Shown here: piece after piece, positions 17,546 through 24,389 of the stretch | How the letters are laid out: each line of letters starts with the position of its first letter | Position numbering within the stretch: the stretch's first letter is position 1 | Assembly (NCBI RefSeq): GCF_001477625.1 | Contig: NZ_CP013692.1 | Location: 1,612,001 to 1,676,000 of the forward strand | DNA: 64,000 nucleotides | Source of the DNA: Paucibacter sp. KCTC 42545 | GTDB lineage: Bacteria > Pseudomonadota > Gammaproteobacteria > Burkholderiales > Burkholderiaceae_C | Direction: 5' to 3' | The notes under the pieces: model-generated | Told to the model about the DNA's origin: nothing | Databases searched by the model: none | What the model saw: only the letters and a program-made list of their open reading frames with translations | Made by a program: the position numbers and the translations under genes

Positions 17546-17947
17546 TCAGTCGCTGTTGAATCCTTGGGCGCTCAACCAGCGCAAGCCGTCTTCGATGCTG
17601 TCACTGCGCCGATACAGGGCTAGCTGCTCGGCGCGCTCTTTCAAAGCACGCACCATGAGCCCATGGAAACTGGTGGGCAAGATATCGGTCGCGGCCCGCA
17701 GCCCGTGGCGTACGCCGTCTTCGAAGAAGCCCCACCACAATTCCAGGGCCTCGGGCGTGCCGCCTTCCCATTGCCGGCCGTCGCTGAGCAGGCCCCAAGG
17801 GCGGCCATCACGCATCTGCCAAAGTAGCGTGGCTTTTTTGTGCAATTGGCGGGCGGCTTCTTCGTTCCAAGTACCGCTGTAATTGGCCATCAAAACATCA
17901 CCCTGCCAGTGCAAGGTGAACTCGCCATGCTGTGCCCAGTCGCTCAT
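17546..17947 (-). CDS. uncharacterised 133-residue protein
   Basis: I do not recognise a family with confidence. The protein has no signal peptide or membrane helix and is rich in Trp (WAQ, HW, WNEE, WQM, PWG, WWGF), with an N-terminal beta-rich half (FTLHWQGDVLMANYSGTW) followed by helices. The layout loosely resembles STAS/SpoIIAA-like proteins, in which a strand-helix core binds a partner, but no diagnostic motif is visible. Codon use looks native. It lies between the thioesterase and the DsbA-like gene, all on the minus strand, with gaps of 58 and 85 bases. The ribosome-binding site is weak. Confidence 0.6.
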   Translation of the reverse strand: MSDWAQHGEFTLHWQGDVLMANYSGTWNEEAARQLHKKATLLWQMRDGRPWGLLSDGRQWEGGTPEALELWWGFFEDGVRHGLRAATDILPTSFHGLMVRALKERAEQLALYRRSDSIEDGLRWLSAQGFNSD

Positions 17948-18032
17948 CGCTTTATCTGTCGTCTCGGGGTTGGTGTTTCGAACTGCCCGAGTGTAGGGCG
18001 CCAGACTTGCAGAAGTCTGGCGCCTATGCCGC

Positions 18033-18674
18033 TCAGGGCATCTGCTGCGCGATTTGACGCAAGGCCTGTTCGAACACCTCAGGCGTCTGGCCGCCCGAGA
18101 TCAGATGGCGCTCGTTGATGATGATGGCCGGCACCGAGTTGATGCCCTGGCTTTGCCAGAAGGCCTCGGCCTGGCGCACTTCATCGGCGTAGCGGCCCGA
18201 TGCCAGCACCTCGGCGGCCTCGGTCGCATCGAGTCCGGCGGCCGTGGCGGCTTCCAGCAGCACGGCCGTGTCGCCCGGGTTCTTGCCTTCGGTGAAGTAG
18301 GCTTTCAGCAAGGCGTGCTTGAGGGTTTTTTGCGCCTCGCCGCCTTGCATGCCGGCCCAGTGCAGCAGGCGGTGGGCGTCGAAGGTGTTGTAGATGCGGT
18401 CGCGTGCGCCCTTGGTGAAGGTGAAGCCCAGGGCCGCGCCGCGCTCGCGAATCATCTCGCGGGTTTGGGCCATTTGCTCAGGGCCTGCGCCGTATTTGCG
18501 CGCCAGATGGGCGTTGATCTCTTCGCCTTCCGGCGCCATTTGCGGGTTCAGCTCGAAGGGCTGGAAGTGCAAGTCCACCTGCAGCTCGGGCACGCGAGCC
18601 AGGGCCTGTTCGAGGGACTTCAGGCCGATGGCGCACCAAGGGCAAGAAACATCAGAGACAAAATCGATTTTCAT
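18033..18674 (-). CDS. DsbA-family oxidoreductase (FrnE-like)
   Basis: A 213-residue cytoplasmic thioredoxin-fold protein. The active-site CPWC lies at the end of the first strand (VSDVSCPWCAIG), and the cis-proline loop appears late in INSVPAIIIN. The inserted helical domain and motif FNPQ-like ELNPQM are typical of the FrnE/2-hydroxychromene-isomerase-like subgroup of DsbA proteins, which have been tied to thiol redox stress and polyketide maturation. There is no signal peptide. The start ATG (18672-18674) overlaps the stop of the upstream AstE-like gene in an ATGA, so translation is coupled. Confidence 0.88.
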   Translation of the reverse strand: MKIDFVSDVSCPWCAIGLKSLEQALARVPELQVDLHFQPFELNPQMAPEGEEINAHLARKYGAGPEQMAQTREMIRERGAALGFTFTKGARDRIYNTFDAHRLLHWAGMQGGEAQKTLKHALLKAYFTEGKNPGDTAVLLEAATAAGLDATEAAEVLASGRYADEVRQAEAFWQSQGINSVPAIIINERHLISGGQTPEVFEQALRQIAQQMP

Positions 18675-19657
18675 AATTTGCGCTCGCTGGGCCGCGCCAG
18701 GTAGAACCATTCCTGGCCTGGCTGGGCCTTGTTATTGGGGAAAACGATGCGGCCCGCCGCTGGCGCCAGCACCGGGCTGCCGTCGTGGCGGGTGCCGATG
18801 CGCTGGCCTTGTTCCACGGCGTCAAAGCTGGCCCATTCACGCTCGAAGCTGTCATCGGCATGCTCCCGGTCGATGACTTCGTAGAGCTGCAGCAACTCGG
18901 GCGCGATGGCCGGCCGGTGGGCTTCCACTGCCGCTGGGTCAATCATGCCCAGCAAGACCAGGGTACGCAGAATTGCCAGCCGGGCCACTTCCGGCGCGCC
19001 GGGATCTTGGTGCTGGCCGCATTCCAGGGTGAGGCCATAGCCGCCTTGCGAGCGCATGTACTCGGTGGTGCCAACGCCGTAATGCGGGTCTTGCACCAGG
19101 GCCTGGGCGCGCGAGCCGTCGCTGCCTTTGGCGGCACGCCGTTGCAGACCCAGGGCGTAGGTGGACAGCCATCCTTCAACAATGCGCGCCGGCCCAAGGC
19201 AGGCGGCCATGGCCGCTTCTTGGGCGGCCCAGGCAAAGGGTTCCAACTCGCCTTGGTTGTCGCGCGGGCCCAGCATCACAAAGGGCTGGCCCTGGCCTTG
19301 GAAGGAGTGCAGGTCCAGCAGCACATCGTGGCTGGCGAGCAAGGGGCATAGGCGCGCGGCGATGCGATCCTCAAAATCTTGGGCGATCACCGGCGGGCGC
19401 AGATTGCGGTTCAGATTGCGCTCACCTTCACGCCGACCCAGGGCATGCGCCAGCGGGTTGACGATGGGCACCAGGGTGAGCGTGCCGCGCAGCAGCGTCA
19501 GGCGGCCACTGTCAAGTTCGGCCATCACGGCCTCAATCGCCTGCACGCCGCAGACTTCATTGCCGTGCACGGCGGCGCTGACCAGCAGGCGAGGGCCGGC
19601 TTTGAGGCCCGCGAATTGGTGGCTGCGCAGATGGGTGGGCGTTGGAACAGAACTCAT
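18671..19657 (-). CDS. succinylglutamate desuccinylase/aspartoacylase-family zinc hydrolase
   Basis: A 328-residue M14-like zinc carboxypeptidase-fold enzyme that removes acyl groups from N-acylated amino acids. The zinc ligands appear as HGNE in SAAVHGNEVCG and the later histidine in LLDLHSFQGQG; NLNRNLRPP supplies the substrate-binding asparagine/arginine region, and the catalytic glutamate region is GLTLECGQH. The C-terminal 80 residues form the beta domain usual for AstE/AspA relatives. The natural substrate is unclear: no ast operon is nearby. It overlaps the FrnE-like gene by 4 bases. Confidence 0.85.
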   Translation of the reverse strand: MSSVPTPTHLRSHQFAGLKAGPRLLVSAAVHGNEVCGVQAIEAVMAELDSGRLTLLRGTLTLVPIVNPLAHALGRREGERNLNRNLRPPVIAQDFEDRIAARLCPLLASHDVLLDLHSFQGQGQPFVMLGPRDNQGELEPFAWAAQEAAMAACLGPARIVEGWLSTYALGLQRRAAKGSDGSRAQALVQDPHYGVGTTEYMRSQGGYGLTLECGQHQDPGAPEVARLAILRTLVLLGMIDPAAVEAHRPAIAPELLQLYEVIDREHADDSFEREWASFDAVEQGQRIGTRHDGSPVLAPAAGRIVFPNNKAQPGQEWFYLARPSERKL

Positions 19658-19714
19658 GGGTGCGGGTGAATGAGGGTCAGGTCTTGCCTGGAATTGGTTT
19701 GAGGTGCCAGTTTC

Positions 19715-20626
19715 TCATGCACGCCGGGACGGTGCTGTCGCCAGCAGAACACCGACAAGCGCCATCGCGTAGGCCAGGGCTTGTACGGGGCTCAAGCGCT
19801 CGCCGAGTGCCAGGCCCACCAAGCCGGTCGCCACCGGCAGGAAGACCATGAATACGCCCGCCTTGGCGGCCGGCACTTGACGCAAGCCCGTCATCCACAG
19901 CCACACCGTCACCATGCTGGCGGCCCCTGCGTAAAACAGCAGCAAGCCCCAGATAGACAAGCTGGGCAGGCTGAAATCAAAGCTCTGCGCCTGCCAAAGG
20001 CCCAGCGGTGTCACCAGCACCAGGCCCCAAAGATTGATCAGCGCGCTGATGCGTTTGGGCGAGACCTGGGCGGTGAGCTTTTTGCCGATCACCACATAAG
20101 CGGCTTCGCAGAACACCGCGCCGATCAGCAGCAGGGCGCCCAGCGCCGATGTTGGCGTGTTCGCTTGCGCTGTGATTTGCCCGCGCTCCAGCGCCACCAA
20201 GGCGATGCCGGCCACGCCCAGGGCAATCCCCCAGCCGACGCGAGCAGCAATGCGCTCACCCAGCAATATCCGGCTCAGCAAGGCCACCGCCGCTGGGATG
20301 GCCGCCAAAATCACCCCGGCCACCACGGCTGAGCTGTGCTGCAGCCCGAACAGCAGACAGATCGAAAACAGGAAGTTGCCGATGAAGGACTCCCAGAACA
20401 GCAAGATTTTGCTGCGCCGGTCCAAGGCCGCTTCGCCACTGGCTGGCTTGAGCCACGCCGCCATCAGCACCGCCGCCATGCCAAAGCGCAGCCAAGCTAG
20501 CAAGAACACGGGGAACACGGCTACCAAGAGCTTAGACAAGCCGACATAGCTGCCGACCAAGCTGGTGCTGAGGGCCAGGCAGGCGTAGGCGGCCCAGGGT
20601 GTGTGAAGGTTTGGACTGCGAGTCAT
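19715..20626 (-). CDS. EamA/DMT-family metabolite exporter
   Basis: A 303-residue inner-membrane protein with about ten hydrophobic helices arranged as two EamA repeats (helices around YACLALSTSLVGSYVGLSK, then the second repeat starting near LGALLLIGAVFCEAAYVVIG). DMT proteins export amino acids, nucleosides or drugs; the substrate here is unknown. The start is uncertain: ATGs at 20626, 20635 and 20638 are close together, with AAGG just upstream of the latter two. It is divergent from the sulfur module. Confidence 0.82.
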   Translation of the reverse strand: MTRSPNLHTPWAAYACLALSTSLVGSYVGLSKLLVAVFPVFLLAWLRFGMAAVLMAAWLKPASGEAALDRRSKILLFWESFIGNFLFSICLLFGLQHSSAVVAGVILAAIPAAVALLSRILLGERIAARVGWGIALGVAGIALVALERGQITAQANTPTSALGALLLIGAVFCEAAYVVIGKKLTAQVSPKRISALINLWGLVLVTPLGLWQAQSFDFSLPSLSIWGLLLFYAGAASMVTVWLWMTGLRQVPAAKAGVFMVFLPVATGLVGLALGERLSPVQALAYAMALVGVLLATAPSRRA

Positions 20627-20807
20627 GGCCGGCATCATGCCTTGTGCGGCCAAAGCCCGCCCCAGCGCGGGTTTGTTTTGCGCCAATCGGCGCTGGCCTG
20701 AAGGCTAAACTGAGAGACCGCCGCCCCGCCCCGGGCCGCGCCGCTGGCGCAGCGCCACTTCAACTTTTTAGAACTCTTCAACAAGCCTTGAGCTTTCTTT
20801 TTCCCTC

Positions 20808-21251
20808 ATGAGCATCGCCTGGACATCTTTCACCCCCTGGACTGCCTTGGCCGGCGGCCTGCTGATCGGCCTTGCCAGCGCCTTGTTTTTGCTCGGCAAT
20901 GGCCGCATCGCCGGCATTTCCGGCATCGTCGCCAGCCCAATTCGGGCCTTGTTCACCCGCAGCGACTGGCGGCCTGAGCTGACACGCTTGGCCTTTTTGT
21001 TGGGGCTGCTGCTGGCCCCATGGCTGTGGCGTTTGCTTGCGCCTTTGCCAAGCGCGCGGGTGGATGTGGGGACCTGGGGCTTGGTCTTCGCCGGCCTGGC
21101 GGTGGGTGTTGGCGTGCGCCTAGCCAATGGCTGCACCAGCGGCCACGGTGTTTGCGGCTTGAGCCGCTTGTCCTTGCGCTCGCTGGTCAATGTGCTTTGC
21201 TTCATGGGCGCGGGTTTTGTGACCGTGCTGGTGCTGCGGCATGTTGGGTGA
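20808..21251 (+). CDS. YeeE/YedE-family sulfur transporter subunit (PmpA-like)
   Basis: A 147-residue membrane protein with about four helices. It carries the family signature ANGCTSGHGVCG, containing the conserved cysteines of YeeE/YedE transporters, which move thiosulfate or related sulfur species into the cell. Here the transporter is encoded as two half-size genes (PmpA/PmpB arrangement), this being the first half. The product starts MSIAWTSF at an ATG without a good ribosome-binding site. It is followed by the second half and by a persulfide dioxygenase-rhodanese, which supports a role in sulfide/thiosulfate handling. Confidence 0.85.
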   Translation: MSIAWTSFTPWTALAGGLLIGLASALFLLGNGRIAGISGIVASPIRALFTRSDWRPELTRLAFLLGLLLAPWLWRLLAPLPSARVDVGTWGLVFAGLAVGVGVRLANGCTSGHGVCGLSRLSLRSLVNVLCFMGAGFVTVLVLRHVG

Positions 21252-21264
21252 GAGGGCTGGCGTG

Positions 21265-21684
21265 ATGCGATTCGTTTTGGCTTTATTGAGTGGGCTTTTG
21301 TTTGGCCTTGGCCTGCTGCTCAGCGGCATGACCGATCCGGCCAAGGTGAAGGGCTTTTTGGATTTGTTCGGTGCCTGGGACCCGAGCCTGGCCTTGGTGA
21401 TGGGCGGGGCCATTGCCATTGGTCTGCTGGCCTTTGCGCTTGCCAAGCGGCGTGAGCGCGCCTGGAGTGGTGATCGCATCGAGATGCCGCAGGACCGGCG
21501 CATTGACTGGCGCTTGATCGGCGGCGGCGTTTTGTTTGGTGTTGGCTGGGGTGTTGCCGGCTTTTGCCCTGGCCCGGCCTTGGTGGCCTTGAGCAGCGGT
21601 TTGCCTGAGGCTTGGATCTTTGTACCCGCCATGCTGCTGGGCATGGGCTTGGTTGATTTTTTCTCGGCTCGGAATCAGGAGTAG
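21265..21684 (+). CDS. YeeE/YedE-family sulfur transporter subunit (PmpB-like)
   Basis: The partner half-transporter, 139 residues, with helices MRFVLALLSGLLFGLGLLLSG and a later GWGVAGFCPGPAL motif containing the conserved Cys of the second half. The segment SGMTDPAKVKGFLDLFGAWDPSLAL is characteristic of the YeeE/YedE second half. I chose the ATG at 21265 because GAGAGGG lies 8 bases upstream; an ATG at 21241 would overlap the previous gene. The stop is 5 bases from the next start. Confidence 0.85.
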   Translation: MRFVLALLSGLLFGLGLLLSGMTDPAKVKGFLDLFGAWDPSLALVMGGAIAIGLLAFALAKRRERAWSGDRIEMPQDRRIDWRLIGGGVLFGVGWGVAGFCPGPALVALSSGLPEAWIFVPAMLLGMGLVDFFSARNQE

Positions 21685-21689
21685 CGCAG

Positions 21690-22778
21690 ATGTTGATCTT
21701 TCGCCAATTGTTTGACCCCACATCGTCCACCTACACCTATGTGCTGGGCGATTCGATCTCGGGCGAGGCCTTGATCATTGACCCGGTGTTCGAGAACGAA
21801 CGCCGCGATATCGCCTTGTTGCGTGAACTGGGCCTGCGCCTGGTGGCCAGCCTGGACACCCATGTGCATGCCGATCATGTGACCGGCGCCTGGCTGCTCA
21901 AACAAGCCTGCGGCAGCCAGATCCTGCTGGCCGAGCAAGCGGGTGCCGCCAATGTGGACCGGGCGCTGCGGCATGGGGACCGCGTCATGTTCGGCCAGCG
22001 TTTTGTCGAAGTGCGGGCCACACCCGGCCACACCAGCGGCTGCCTGAGCTATGTGCTGGACGATCAAAGCAAGGCCTTCACAGGCGACAGCTTGTTGATC
22101 CGCGGCTGCGGCCGCACCGATTTCCAGCAAGGGAGCCCCAGCCAGTTGTATCGCTCGGTGCGCGAGCAATTGCTGAGCCTGCCTGCCAGCTGCCTGCTGT
22201 ACCCCGGCCATGACTACCGTGGCTTGACGGTGACCAGTGTGGAGGAAGAGCGGCGCTTCAACCCCCGCCTGGGCGGCGACATCAACGAGGCCGACTTCGC
22301 CGGTTATATGAACCACCTGGGCCTGCCGCACCCCAAGCTGATGGACATTGCCGTGCCGGCCAATTTGCGCTGCGGTCAACCGCAGGCGCAAGACCTGACC
22401 CCGAACGAGATGAACTGGGCGCCGCTGACCTGCAACTTCAGCGGCATCTGGGAGATTCAGGCCAATGCCTTGTATGAACGCCTGGCCGCCAGTGACGGTG
22501 CCAGCATCCAGATTGTGGATGTGCGTGAAGCGCCGGAGTTCAGCGATGTGCTGGGCCATTTGCGCGGCGCGCGTTTGCTGCCGCTGTCTGAGCTGGCCCA
22601 GCGCGCGACAGAACTCGACGCCAGCCGGCCGGTGGTGGCGGTGTGCCGCTCGGGCGCCCGTTCGGCCCAAGCTACCGTCCTCTTGCGCAAAGCGGGTTTT
22701 GGCTTGGTAGCCAATTTGAACGGCGGCATGTTGCGCTGGCGTGCCGAGGGCCTGCCGGTGGAGGCGGGCGGGCAGTAA
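21690..22778 (+). CDS. persulfide dioxygenase-rhodanese fusion
   Basis: A 362-residue bifunctional enzyme. Residues 1-240 form a metallo-beta-lactamase-fold persulfide dioxygenase of the ETHE1 type: DTHVHADHVTG holds the metal ligands, PGHTSGC and GDSLLIRGCGRTDF are ETHE1 hallmarks, and YPGHDYRG is the last ligand region. Residues about 260-362 are a rhodanese domain with active-site loop CRSGARSA. Such fusions (described in Burkholderia phytofirmans as PRF) oxidise glutathione persulfide to sulfite and combine it with persulfide to make thiosulfate. It follows the two transporter halves by 5 bases, giving a sulfide-detoxification/thiosulfate operon. Confidence 0.93.
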   Translation: MLIFRQLFDPTSSTYTYVLGDSISGEALIIDPVFENERRDIALLRELGLRLVASLDTHVHADHVTGAWLLKQACGSQILLAEQAGAANVDRALRHGDRVMFGQRFVEVRATPGHTSGCLSYVLDDQSKAFTGDSLLIRGCGRTDFQQGSPSQLYRSVREQLLSLPASCLLYPGHDYRGLTVTSVEEERRFNPRLGGDINEADFAGYMNHLGLPHPKLMDIAVPANLRCGQPQAQDLTPNEMNWAPLTCNFSGIWEIQANALYERLAASDGASIQIVDVREAPEFSDVLGHLRGARLLPLSELAQRATELDASRPVVAVCRSGARSAQATVLLRKAGFGLVANLNGGMLRWRAEGLPVEAGGQ

Positions 22779-22786
22779 ACGCAGCG

Positions 22787-22799
22787 CTGGCGGCGCCAG
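22787..22799 (+). terminator. short hairpin after the sulfur operon
   Basis: CTGGCG-g-CGCCAG (or a 5-bp stem with a 3-base loop) lies 9 bases after the fusion gene stop. A second short stem, CCTCA-agcc-TGAGG, follows at 22801-22814. There is no T tract, so termination is plausible but unproven. Confidence 0.35.
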
Positions 22800-22847
22800 T
22801 CCTCAAGCCTGAGGAGTTGGGCCGTGGCATCACCGCCACTGTTCACA

Positions 22848-22873
22848 CTTGGGCTTGAAATGCTGAGCCCAAG
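22848..22873. promoter_or_regulatory. inverted repeat upstream of the TIR-STAND operon
   Basis: CTTGGGCT and AGCCCAAG form a perfect 8-bp repeat around a 10-base spacer, ending 79 bp before the TIR gene start. In the 174-bp gap it is the longest symmetric element. It could be an operator or leader hairpin of the TIR-STAND unit, or a late terminator of the sulfur operon; the lack of T residues after it weakens the last option. Confidence 0.4.
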
Positions 22874-22952
22874 GGTGATACTCGCGCTCAGCAGGGCCAG
22901 CCGCAAGTAGTGTCGCGAGCTTGGGCGTCGCTCCCTGCACGGGGGTGAGCGC

Positions 22953-24389
22953 ATGAGTTTTCTGCCGCAATACCAGAACGATCTCTTCATCAGCTATCGC
23001 CGCGCGGCGAATGATTCGCCCGATCGCTGGGTGGATAGCTTTTGCAGCCATCTGCGCTCGGAGCTGCGCGACCGGGTGGGCGAGGTGGCGATCTGGCGTG
23101 ACACCGCAGAGTTGCGCGCCGGTGATTACTGGCGGCCCGAGATCGCGGCAGCGTTGGAATCGACCGGGATTTTCCTGGCCCTGATCTCGCGCACCTATTT
23201 CGACAGCGATGAATGTCGCAAGGAGCTCGATCGCTTTCTGGGCCGCTTGAAAGCAGCCGGCGGCGCCGAGCGCTGCAAGCTGGTGCCCATCTTCAAGCAC
23301 CCCAGCCGCAGCCCGGATGAGTTGCCGGCCGAATTGCGCGAAATCGGCCACTACGAGTTTTTCAAGCAAGACGCGCAAGCCTGGCGCGAACTGGACCCCA
23401 ACCGCGACAAAGACGACTACTGGGAGCGCATGAGCCGCATGGTGCAAGACCTCAGCGTGGCGCTAGAGGAATTGCTGGGGCGGCAAAAAAAACAGGCCCT
23501 GGGCACGGTGTTCATCGCCCGGGTGGGGCCGGAGCTGATTCAGGAGCGCGAACGCCTGCGCGCCGATTTGCGTCAACGCGGCTATCTGGTCGTGCCGGAA
23601 ACCGAGTATTTGTGGAATGCGGATGACTGCGCTGCGCGCATGGATGCTGATCTGGACAAGGCCTTGCTGAGCATCCATCTGGTCGCCCGCAGTGCTTCCA
23701 TTGAGTCACTGACCGCCCAGCGCGATCGCCAGCAACTCGAACGCGCCCATGCCCGCATGCAGCAACGCGGCATGCCCGCCCCCTTGGTATGGATTCAGGC
23801 TGGTGCAGGAACGGGCAACGGCAGCGGCACAGACACCGACCCGAGCAAGCAGGACTTGGTTAAGTTCATCGAACAAGAGCTTGCCAACGAAGGTGTCGAC
23901 TATTTGCAAGGCAGCCTCGAGGAGCTGAAAACGCAGATGCTGGACATGCTGCCCAAGCCGATTGCCGCGGCGCCGAGCAAGCCGCTGGAGTTGGCCTTGT
24001 TGGTGGAAGAGGGCGATGTGGCGGAGCTGGGCGAGCTAAAAGGGCGCCTGGTTGATCAACTCAGTGCCGAGCCGCGCCCGATCAAGTTCAGCGGCAGCAA
24101 GGCGAAGGACGCCGAGCGTCTGCAGCGCACCCTGGCCGGCTGCGAGCAGGCCTTGATCTTCTGGGGGAAGCAAGAGGAGGAATGGGTCTACGACTTGCTG
24201 GACCTGCCCGAGCTCGCGGGCCTGTGCAGCAAGAGCCGGCTGGCGGTCTATATCTGCGGCGAGCCCAGTGCTGAGAAGGCTGCCTTTGTCAGCAGCAAGG
24301 CCACGGTCTTGCGGGCGCAGGCGGCGGGTGGGGATGGCCTGGCCGCTTTCGTGGCCCAGGCGCAAACACTGGGGCGGACCCGGCAATGA
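22953..24389 (+). CDS. TIR-domain protein with three tandem TIR-like modules (putative effector)
   Basis: A 478-residue protein without signal peptide or membrane helix. Module 1 (about 8-170) is a canonical TIR domain: first strand DLFISYRR, BB-loop region RDTAELRAGDYW, and ALISRTYFDSDEC followed by E91 three residues after the cysteine, the position of the NAD-hydrolase glutamate in other TIR domains. Module 2 (about 184-335; TVFIARVG, RLRADLRQRGYLVVP, LSIHLVARS) and module 3 (about 345-478; LALLVEEGD, ALIFWGKQEEEWVYDLLDL, YICGEPSAEKAAF) have flavodoxin-like TIR topology but lack that motif. The stop overlaps the STAND gene start (ATGA, 24386-24389). By analogy with TIR defence effectors it probably cleaves or cyclises NAD+ when triggered. 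A signalling role outside defence is possible. Confidence 0.8.
   Translation: MSFLPQYQNDLFISYRRAANDSPDRWVDSFCSHLRSELRDRVGEVAIWRDTAELRAGDYWRPEIAAALESTGIFLALISRTYFDSDECRKELDRFLGRLKAAGGAERCKLVPIFKHPSRSPDELPAELREIGHYEFFKQDAQAWRELDPNRDKDDYWERMSRMVQDLSVALEELLGRQKKQALGTVFIARVGPELIQERERLRADLRQRGYLVVPETEYLWNADDCAARMDADLDKALLSIHLVARSASIESLTAQRDRQQLERAHARMQQRGMPAPLVWIQAGAGTGNGSGTDTDPSKQDLVKFIEQELANEGVDYLQGSLEELKTQMLDMLPKPIAAAPSKPLELALLVEEGDVAELGELKGRLVDQLSAEPRPIKFSGSKAKDAERLQRTLAGCEQALIFWGKQEEEWVYDLLDLPELAGLCSKSRLAVYICGEPSAEKAAFVSSKATVLRAQAAGGDGLAAFVAQAQTLGRTRQ

Noticed and set aside
20808..21684. Possible frameshift splitting one YeeE/YedE gene into two
   Set aside because: Two half-size genes (PmpA/PmpB) are a known natural arrangement, each with its own conserved Cys motif and, for the second, its own ribosome-binding site.
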